Made by a program: the position numbers and the translations under genes | Notes under the pieces: model-generated | The model's input: only the letters and a program-made list of their open reading frames with translations | What the model was told of the DNA's origin: nothing | Database searches by the model: none | Shown: in pieces, positions 1 to 5,235 of the stretch | How the letters are laid out: each line of letters starts with the position of its first letter | How positions within the stretch are numbered: position 1 is the stretch's first letter | NCBI GenBank assembly: GCA_964475685.1 | Contig: CAYYXP010000285.1 | Location: 1-7,645, forward strand | DNA from: CAVVWJ01 sp964475685 | Lineage (GTDB): Bacteria > Gemmatimonadota > Gemmatimonadetes > Gemmatimonadales > GWC2-71-9 | Direction of reading: 5' to 3' | DNA length: 7,645 nt

Positions 1-504
1 CTCGACGCCAACGGCATCCTGCACGTGTCGGCCAAGGACAAGGCCACCGGGAAGGCGCAGAAGATCCGGATCGAGGCGTCTAGCGGCCTCAGCGATGCCG
101 AGATCGACAAGATGGTCAAGGCGGCGGAGGCGCATTCGCAGGACGACAAGACCCGCCGCGAGCAGATCGAGTCCCGCAACCAGCTCGACAGCCTGGTCTA
201 CCGGGTGGAAAAGGACAGCAAGGACTGGGTGGACAAGCTCCCCGCCGACGCCAAGTCCAAGCTCGACGCGAGCCTGGAGGGCGCCAAGCAGGCGCTCCGG
301 ACCGGCGAGGCCGAGGGCATTCGCCGGGCTCTGGGCGAGCTCAATGCCGCGTATTCGGCGGCGGGCGCCACCATCTACCAGGCCACCCAGGGCCAGTCCG
401 GCCCGGCCGAGGGGCAGGCTCAGGAAGCTGGGGCCGGCGGCGCGGCTCACGGCAAGGATGACGTGGTCGAGGCCGACTACGAGATCGTGGACGACAAGAA
501 ATAG
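1..504 (+). CDS. dnaK: Chaperone DnaK (Hsp70), C-terminal part, cut by the left edge
   Basis: This is the last 167 residues of the Hsp70 chaperone DnaK, a cytoplasmic ATP-driven foldase that works with DnaJ and GrpE. The reading frame is open from base 1, so the gene begins outside the window. The first residues, LDANGILHVSAKDKATGK, are the conserved end of the substrate-binding beta sandwich. A charged helical lid follows (about fragment residues 32-120), then a low-complexity Gly/Ala/Gln linker, and then the conserved acidic tail DDVVEADYEIVDDKK, comparable to the E. coli ending DDVVDAEFEEVKDKK. The intact tail shows a normal, untruncated C-terminus. The ATPase domain and the promoter are not visible. 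No CIRCE element (TTAGCACTC-N9-GAGTGCTAA) is seen nearby, but it would lie upstream of the operon anyway. Identification is secure. Confidence 0.97.
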   Translation, partial: LDANGILHVSAKDKATGKAQKIRIEASSGLSDAEIDKMVKAAEAHSQDDKTRREQIESRNQLDSLVYRVEKDSKDWVDKLPADAKSKLDASLEGAKQALRTGEAEGIRRALGELNAAYSAAGATIYQATQGQSGPAEGQAQEAGAGGAAHGKDDVVEADYEIVDDKK

Positions 505-523
505 GCTTGCAACCGAAACACCC

Positions 524-569
524 GGTGGCACATCTAGGTACTATTGGGTATCAGCTTGGATGTGCCACC
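524..569. repeat. Perfect 11-bp inverted repeat between dnaK and htrA
   Basis: GGTGGCACATC (524-534) and GATGTGCCACC (559-569) are perfect reverse complements separated by 24 bases. Several further pairs, some G-U, could extend the stem inward. There is no T-run after the right arm, so it is not a classic intrinsic terminator. It lies 20 bases after the dnaK stop and 25 bases before the htrA ATG. It could be an RNA hairpin ending or protecting the dnaK message, or a two-half-site operator around the htrA promoter. The inverted repeat is certain; the role is inferred. Confidence 0.85.
539..546 (+). promoter_or_regulatory. Candidate -10 box for htrA
   Basis: TACTATTG matches the Bacteroidota-type -10 consensus TAnnTTTG at all fixed positions but one. 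It sits in the spacer between the two arms of the inverted repeat, about 50 bases before the htrA ATG. No convincing -35 or -33 TTTG element is seen at the expected distance. It resembles boxes in front of three other transcription units in this window, which is the main support. Confidence 0.4.
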
Positions 570-594
570 TTCACGTTCTGGACAGGATAGGTCG

Positions 595-2163
595 ATGTCC
601 GCTCGCTCCCTGAACTGGCTCAAGTTCGGCGGCCTGGTGGCCCTCGCGTTCGCGCTGGGGCTGCTGTTCGCCGGCCTGCTCGATTTGCCCAACCGCTCCT
701 CCGCACAGGAGCAGGGCCGAGCCGCCTCCGCCATCGCGCCTGTGGTGACGCCGTCGATCCCGGCCGCCCGGCCGCTTCAGGAGTTGAGCGAGGCGTTCGC
801 CGCCGTGGCGGAGCACGTCAAGCCCAGCGTGGTCTACATCAGGTCCCAGCGTACCGAGCGCACCACCCAGCAGCAGCGGGTTCCCCCGGGGATGGAGCGG
901 TTCTTCCCCCGCTTCCGGCAGCCCGAGATCGAGCAGGGCAGCGGCTCCGGGTTCGTGGTTTCCGCCGACGGCTACATCCTCACCAACAACCACGTGGTCG
1001 AGGGCGCCGAGCAGGTCACCGTCCGGCTGCTCGACCGCCACGAGTTCATCGCCAGGGTGGTGGGCACCGACGCCAACACCGACATCGCCGTCCTCAAGAT
1101 CGACGCGAAGAACCTTCCGCCGGTGGCGCTGGGCAACAGCGACGATGCCCGGGTGGGCGAATGGGTCCTCGCGATCGGCAACCCGCTGGGAGAAGGGCTC
1201 ACCTTCACCGTCACGTCGGGCATCGTGAGCGCCAAGGGGCGCGCGCTGAACGGCCTTCCGGGCCGGGGACAGGGCAGCATCCAGGACTTCATTCAGACCG
1301 ACGCGGCCATCAACCCCGGCAACTCCGGGGGACCGCTGGTGAACGTTCGGGGCGAGGTCATCGGCATCAACGCCGCCATCGCGAGCGAGACGGGGTTCTA
1401 CTCCGGATACGGCTTCGCGATTCCGATCAATCTCGTGCGCACGGTCATGACCCAGCTCATCGAGACGGGCACGGTGCACCGGGCGGCCCTCGGCGTCCAG
1501 ATCGACAACGTGTCGCTCAACGACGCGGCATACGTCGGGCTGCCGGAGATTCGCGGCGTCGTGGTGAAGGACATTCCCACCGACGATTCGCCCGCCAAGG
1601 CCGCGGGCATCGAGCCCGGCGACATCATCGTGGCGGTGGACGGCAAGCCGGTGGAATACGTCGGCCAGCTCCAGCAGATCATCGGCTTCCGGAAGCCCGG
1701 CGACGTGGTCAAGGTGGAGGTGGCCCGGAAGGGCGGCGTTCACAAGACGTTCAACGTCAAGCTCCAGCCCCTCAACGATGCTCCGCGGGTGGCGGCGGCC
1801 GATGACGGCGACTCCGACCGGACCGCCGGCCCAGCCGGCGCCGTCATGGGACGGCTCGGCATCAGCGTGGAGCCGGTGTCGCCGGAAACGGCGCGGCAGC
1901 TCCAGCTCCCCCCCGACATGAGCGGGCTTATCGTCACCGATGTCACCGCGGGCGGGCCCGCGTGGGAGGTGCTGGTGGACGACCCGCAGCGAGGCGGGCC
2001 CGACATCATCCTCTCCGTCGAGGGCAAGCCGGTGAAGACCGAGGCCGAGCTGCGCAAGGCGCTCGAGAAGGAGCAGCCGGGGGGCATCGTCACCCTGCGG
2101 ATCTACAATCCGCGGGCGCAGAACCGCCGGGTGGAGCGGGTGCGCCTGGGAGACACCCGGTAG
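595..2163 (+). CDS. htrA: HtrA/DegP family (Do-like) periplasmic serine endopeptidase
   Basis: This is a 522-residue trypsin-fold protease with two PDZ domains, expected to degrade or refold damaged envelope proteins. An N-terminal hydrophobic segment (about residues 10-28, after basic R4 and K10) acts as a signal peptide or membrane anchor. The catalytic triad is H133 (in TNNHVV), D163 (in NTDIAVLKI) and S244 (in GNSGGPL); the 30-residue His-Asp spacing equals that of E. coli DegP. PDZ1 covers about residues 295-392, and PDZ2 about 420-518, starting at LGISVEPV. A charged linker of about 28 residues joins them. The ATG at 595 is chosen because AGGA lies at 584-587 with a 7-base spacer and the signal sequence follows at once; an in-frame TTG at 544 lies inside the inverted repeat and has no support. 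The gene follows dnaK by 90 bases and ends before a strong terminator. All active-site residues are present, so the protease should be functional. Confidence 0.95.
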   Translation: MSARSLNWLKFGGLVALAFALGLLFAGLLDLPNRSSAQEQGRAASAIAPVVTPSIPAARPLQELSEAFAAVAEHVKPSVVYIRSQRTERTTQQQRVPPGMERFFPRFRQPEIEQGSGSGFVVSADGYILTNNHVVEGAEQVTVRLLDRHEFIARVVGTDANTDIAVLKIDAKNLPPVALGNSDDARVGEWVLAIGNPLGEGLTFTVTSGIVSAKGRALNGLPGRGQGSIQDFIQTDAAINPGNSGGPLVNVRGEVIGINAAIASETGFYSGYGFAIPINLVRTVMTQLIETGTVHRAALGVQIDNVSLNDAAYVGLPEIRGVVVKDIPTDDSPAKAAGIEPGDIIVAVDGKPVEYVGQLQQIIGFRKPGDVVKVEVARKGGVHKTFNVKLQPLNDAPRVAAADDGDSDRTAGPAGAVMGRLGISVEPVSPETARQLQLPPDMSGLIVTDVTAGGPAWEVLVDDPQRGGPDIILSVEGKPVKTEAELRKALEKEQPGGIVTLRIYNPRAQNRRVERVRLGDTR

Positions 2164-2195
2164 GGCCCCGCGCGCGCGCATCCTCCCTCCACCGG

Positions 2196-2222
2196 GAAGG
2201 GGTCGGCCACGCCGACCCCTTC
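2196..2222 (+). terminator. Rho-independent terminator after htrA
   Basis: A perfect 12-bp stem, GAAGGGGTCGGC (2196-2207) with GCCGACCCCTTC (2211-2222), closes on the 3-base loop CAC. A short T-containing tail (TTG) follows. It begins 32 bases after the htrA stop, the right place to end that message. The T-run is weak, but the stem is exceptionally stable. Its 3' arm ends only 3 bases before the TATATTG box of the next gene, so terminator and promoter nearly overlap. Confidence 0.85.
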
Positions 2223-2225
2223 TTG

Positions 2226-2232
2226 TATATTG
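2226..2232 (+). promoter_or_regulatory. Candidate -10 box for the M49-like lipoprotein gene
   Basis: TATATTG resembles TAnnTTTG with one T fewer. It is a conspicuous AT island in GC-rich DNA, 33 bases before the ATG at 2266, giving a short leader of about 20-25 bases that holds the Shine-Dalgarno. The upstream -35 area is filled by the htrA terminator stem. Confidence 0.5.
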
Positions 2233-2265
2233 CCACCGGGACAACTCGAGGACCTGGAGCGATTC

Positions 2266-3948
2266 ATGGCGTGCTGGGGCAACCTGACGTTCGTGGTGGC
2301 CGCGGGGCTGGCGCTGGGAGGATGCCGGGGGAAAGCGGAAACCGCGGAAGCCACGGCTACGGGGCCCGGCTCCGACGCCGCGGCGCTCTCCGGCAAGGTC
2401 GCCCAGTTCGAGCCGGTCAGGCTCACCGCGGACCTTACGGGCCTCACCGCCAGCGAGCGGCGGATGCTGCCCAGGCTGATAGACGCCGCCGCGGCCATGG
2501 ACACGATTTTCTGGCGCCAGGTCTACCCCGCTCGCGATTCTCTGCTCGGCACCCTGTCCGACTCCTCCCTCCGACAGCTCGTCGTCATCAACGCAGGCCC
2601 CTGGGACGCCTTCGACGATGACAGGCCGCTCATACCCGCGGTGGGACCGCGGCCGCCCGGCGCGGAGTTCTATCCCCATGACATGATGAAGGAAGAGTTC
2701 GAGACGGCGGCCGCCGGCAGCGACGGCTCCGCCTTGCGAGGCCTGTACACCGTAGTGCGCAGAAACTCGGCCGGCGCGCTCGTGGCCGTTTCCTATCACG
2801 AGGCCTACGCCGACCAGGTCAAGCTGGCCTCGACCAGGGTGCGGGAGGCCGCCGCCGAGGCCGAGGACCCCGGCCTCCGGAAGTATCTCGAGCTCCGGGC
2901 CCGCGCCCTCGAGACCGACGACTACCATGCGAGCGATGTGGCGTGGCTCGACATGAAGGACAACACGGTGGACGTGGTCATCGGTCCCATCGAGACCTAC
3001 TCGGACCGGCTCTTCGGCTACAAGGCCGCCGCGTCGTCGTTCGTGCTCATCAAGGACAAGGAGTGGAGCGCCCGGCTCGCCCGGTACGCCAAGCTCCTCC
3101 CCGCGCTGCAGCGCGGCCTGCCGGTGCCCGAGGCATACAAGCGGGAGCGCCCCGGTACCGACGCTGACCTCAACGCCTACGATGTGGTGTATTACGCCGG
3201 CCAGGCCAACCAGGGCGCGAAGGCGATCGCCATCAATCTCCCGAACGACGAGCAGGTGACGTTGCAGAAAGGCACCCGCCGCCTCCAGCTCAAGAACGTC
3301 ATCCGCGCCAAGTTCGACGGCATCCTGGTGCCGATCGCGCAGGAGTTGCTGGCCGCCGATCAGCAGGGCCATGTGAAGTTCGATGCCTTCTTCGCCAACA
3401 TCATGTTTCACGAGGTGGCTCACGGGCTGGGCATCAAGAACACGATTCGCGGCCAGGGGACGGTCCGTCAGAACCTGAAAGACCAGCAAAGTGCGCTGGA
3501 GGAAGCCAAGGCGGACGTGCTCGGGCTCTACATGGTCACCCGCCTGATCGAGAGCGGCGACCTCCAGGGTACGGCGCTCGACGACCACTACGTCACCTTT
3601 CTCGCGGGCATTCTGAGGTCGGTCCGGTTCGGCGCGGGGGCCGCGCACGGCCGGGCCAACGCGGCGCAGATCTCCTGGTTCGAGGAGCATGGCGCGTTCA
3701 CCCGCGATTCCGCGTCCGGCCGGTACTCGGTGAACGTTCCCAACATGCGCATCGCCGTGGATTCCCTGGCCTCGAAGATCCTCCGCTTTCAGGGTGACGG
3801 CGACTACGCGGGGGTGAAGAGCTTCATGGAGGCGCGCACCACGCTGTCTCCCACACTCGAGGGCGATCTCGCCCGCCTCGAGACGAAGAGGATTCCCGTG
3901 GACGTCGTGTTCGAGCAGGGCGTGGACGTGCTCGGACTGGAGCGATAG
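2266..3948 (+). CDS. Lipoprotein with M49-like (dipeptidyl-peptidase III superfamily) zinc metallopeptidase domain
   Basis: This 560-residue protein starts with a short lipoprotein signal, MACWGNLTFVVAAGLALGGC, with lipobox LGGC and a lipidated cysteine at residue 20. It is therefore probably anchored to a membrane in the envelope. The zinc site is visible as HEVAH (H382, E383, H386) followed 27 residues later by EEAKAD (E412-E413), the likely third ligand. This HExxH plus EEAKAD layout matches the bacterial and plant proteins related to peptidase family M49, such as the domain fused to Nudix in plants, more than classic DPP III, which has HExxGH and EECRAE. No Nudix box is present. Expected activity is cleavage of short peptides, but some relatives may not be peptidases. 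ATG 2266 is preferred because GGAG lies 6 bases upstream and the lipobox follows; an in-frame TTG at 2230 overlaps the -10 box. The next gene starts 2 bases after the stop, indicating co-transcription. Confidence 0.82.
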   Translation: MACWGNLTFVVAAGLALGGCRGKAETAEATATGPGSDAAALSGKVAQFEPVRLTADLTGLTASERRMLPRLIDAAAAMDTIFWRQVYPARDSLLGTLSDSSLRQLVVINAGPWDAFDDDRPLIPAVGPRPPGAEFYPHDMMKEEFETAAAGSDGSALRGLYTVVRRNSAGALVAVSYHEAYADQVKLASTRVREAAAEAEDPGLRKYLELRARALETDDYHASDVAWLDMKDNTVDVVIGPIETYSDRLFGYKAAASSFVLIKDKEWSARLARYAKLLPALQRGLPVPEAYKRERPGTDADLNAYDVVYYAGQANQGAKAIAINLPNDEQVTLQKGTRRLQLKNVIRAKFDGILVPIAQELLAADQQGHVKFDAFFANIMFHEVAHGLGIKNTIRGQGTVRQNLKDQQSALEEAKADVLGLYMVTRLIESGDLQGTALDDHYVTFLAGILRSVRFGAGAAHGRANAAQISWFEEHGAFTRDSASGRYSVNVPNMRIAVDSLASKILRFQGDGDYAGVKSFMEARTTLSPTLEGDLARLETKRIPVDVVFEQGVDVLGLER

Positions 3949-3950
3949 CG

Positions 3951-4766
3951 ATGTCGGAATGGGAGCCGGACGAGATCGTCATCCACCGGCGGCGCCCGTG
4001 GCGAAAGTGGCTCGCCGGCACGCTGCTCCTCGGCGCGTCGGTCTACGGTGCCCGGTATTTCTTCCAGAAGAAGATGAGGCCGCTGGATTCCGCGGTCGCG
4101 GCGGAGTACGTCCGGTCCGACGTGACGGGCAGCGGGGACTCGCTCGACATCGTCGTCTCCTGGCACCTCACCGACGTCGTGGGGGCCCCCGAGGCCGATT
4201 CGGTGCGCCTGGAGATTGGACTGGACACCTCCGACCCGAGCGTGGTAATCCTCCCCGCCCGGCGACGGTCCGACACACTCCGGATCGCCGCCCCGGCTCC
4301 CGGAACCACGGCGACGGGCCATTCCTGCGTGTCGGCGGTCCAGGGGGGCCGGCTTTCGGGGGAACGCTGCACTCCGTGGCAGTTCGTTCGCCCGGCCGCG
4401 GACACGCCGCCCTCCAAGACCCAACCCGGAGATACGGCTGACAAGAAGGCGGCCACCAAGACGCGCCCGGCCAAGGCTGCTTCGGTGCTCCGCCTCGTGG
4501 TGCGTCCGTCCGGGCAGCAGGTGGACCCCGACGTGGGCGGGAAGTGCGCCGCCTGGCAGCGCGACAATCCCGGCGAATCGGTGTGGCTCGAGGTGAACCA
4601 TTCCGCGGTGCCCGAATGCACCGGCCCCAACGGCAAGCCGACCGTCGCCCAGTTCTGCGCCTTTGCCGTCCTGCAGGACGGCGAGCGGGTGAAGACCGAG
4701 AGCTCGACCAATAGCCCGTACTGCGATGAGTTGTATCAGGCGTGGGTGCGGGAGCGTATTTCGTGA
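3951..4766 (+). CDS. Single-pass membrane protein of unknown function with six extracytoplasmic cysteines
   Basis: I do not recognise this 271-residue protein as a named family. A basic cytoplasmic stub (RRRPWRK, residues 13-19) precedes one membrane segment (about 20-38), so the rest should face the periplasm. Residues about 50-147 look beta-rich; the stretch with C126 and C140 ending in TPWQF resembles the last strands of a fibronectin type III-like fold (inference). A Lys/Thr/Ala/Pro-rich linker (about 150-177) leads to a C-terminal domain with C199, C223, C236 and C258. All six cysteines lie outside the membrane segment, which would allow three disulfides. It starts 2 bases after the stop of the M49-like lipoprotein gene, so the two are probably one operon and may work together at the membrane. 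Codon use matches its neighbours. The next gene probably overlaps its stop in a GTGA junction. Confidence 0.8.
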   Translation: MSEWEPDEIVIHRRRPWRKWLAGTLLLGASVYGARYFFQKKMRPLDSAVAAEYVRSDVTGSGDSLDIVVSWHLTDVVGAPEADSVRLEIGLDTSDPSVVILPARRRSDTLRIAAPAPGTTATGHSCVSAVQGGRLSGERCTPWQFVRPAADTPPSKTQPGDTADKKAATKTRPAKAASVLRLVVRPSGQQVDPDVGGKCAAWQRDNPGESVWLEVNHSAVPECTGPNGKPTVAQFCAFAVLQDGERVKTESSTNSPYCDELYQAWVRERIS

Positions 4767-5158
4767 CGTATCTTGGAGCCGTGCGACCCGGCTCCCTGAT
4801 CAGGACGGCCCGCCACGGGCGGGCGATGTTCGCGTGGATCGCGATCTGCTTCGCGGTCAGCGCCATGGGTCTCGGCGCCCGGCACGGCTGCGGCGCACAG
4901 AGCCAGGCCGCCGAGCGGCTCGCGCACCATCACGGCGGGCCCGCCGAGGACGCTCCGACCCCCCCACCTGCCACCTGCGATTGCGTCGGCCACGCCTGCT
5001 GCCATGCGCCGGGGGCCGCACCTGCCCCTGGCATCACGGGCGTGGCAAGCCTCGAAGCGATGGTCTCCCCGGCCCACCTGCGGGGCCATGTCCCGTCTTT
5101 CGCCGCCCCTCGCCTCCTTCCCTACGCCACGGCTCCTCCCCCCGCGCCTGCCGCCTAG
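4763..5158 (+). CDS. Small secreted His/Cys-rich protein, probable metal-binding partner of the TonB receptor
   Basis: This 131-residue protein has a basic N-terminus (R8, R14, R17, R20) and a hydrophobic stretch (about residues 22-39), which together form a signal peptide or anchor. The exported part carries HHH (55-57) and the cluster CDCVGHACCH (72-81), then a Pro/Ala-rich tail ending with RLLPYATAPP. The layout recalls small His/Cys-rich proteins (DUF2946-like, from memory) found beside copper-linked TonB receptors, suggesting copper or other soft-metal binding; this is inference. The start is uncertain. GTG 4763 is chosen because it overlaps the previous stop (GTGA) and has GGGAG 8 bases upstream. 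GTG 4742, GTG 4781 and ATG 4826 are alternatives; ATG 4826 would remove the positive n-region but fits the candidate promoter at 4769. The TonB receptor follows after 77 bases with no separate promoter seen. Confidence 0.72.
   Translation: MTYLGAVRPGSLIRTARHGRAMFAWIAICFAVSAMGLGARHGCGAQSQAAERLAHHHGGPAEDAPTPPPATCDCVGHACCHAPGAAPAPGITGVASLEAMVSPAHLRGHVPSFAAPRLLPYATAPPPAPAA
4769..4776 (+). promoter_or_regulatory. Candidate -10 box for the His/Cys-rich protein and TonB receptor unit
   Basis: TATCTTGG is a near match to TAnnTTTG, lying just after the stop of the preceding gene in AT-richer sequence. A related box, CGTATTT, lies 12 bases upstream (4755-4761). If it is used, translation of the small gene would have to start at GTG 4781 or ATG 4826 rather than at GTG 4763, so this call and the preferred start compete unless two transcripts exist. 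Confidence 0.35.
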
Positions 5159-5204
5159 CAGCAGTCTGATCGTCACGCCCCAGATCCGAACGACGCTCTG
5201 AAAC

Positions 5205-5226
5205 GAGGAGCTCGCCCACGGCGAGC
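5205..5226 (+). promoter_or_regulatory. Shine-Dalgarno plus spacer hairpin before the TonB receptor start
   Basis: A strong Shine-Dalgarno, GAGGAG (5205-5210), lies 25 bases before the ATG at 5236, too far for normal use. Between them GCTCGCC (5210-5216) and GGCGAGC (5220-5226) form a perfect 7-bp stem with the loop CAC. Folding leaves 9 unpaired bases between stem and ATG, restoring a usable spacing. No start codon lies at normal distance from GAGGAG. A weak GAGAG next to the ATG is spaced only 2 bases away. The hairpin is seen directly; its function is inferred. Confidence 0.55.
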
Positions 5227-5235
5227 CTGAGAGCC

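Noticed and set aside
507..536. TTGCAA as a sigma-70 -35 box for htrA
   Set aside because: No acceptable -10 hexamer lies 16-18 bases downstream.
524..546. TGGCAC in the inverted repeat as a sigma-54 -24 element
   Set aside because: The required GC 10 bases downstream of GG is missing on the plus strand (TA is found), and on the minus strand the spacing is one base short.
544..594. Extended htrA start at TTG 544
   Set aside because: It has no Shine-Dalgarno, runs through the inverted repeat, and would place polar residues ahead of a good signal sequence that begins at ATG 595.
571..3690. A 1039-codon open frame on the minus strand
   Set aside because: It lies antisense to htrA and the M49-like gene, is made of Arg/Gly/His/Asp-rich low-complexity sequence, shows no domain, and would cross a terminator and a gap. 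Long antisense frames are expected opposite GC-biased codons.
4726..5169. A plus-strand frame overlapping the His/Cys-rich gene
   Set aside because: It is Arg/Pro-rich with no motif, while the other frame has a signal peptide and an ordered Cys/His cluster.
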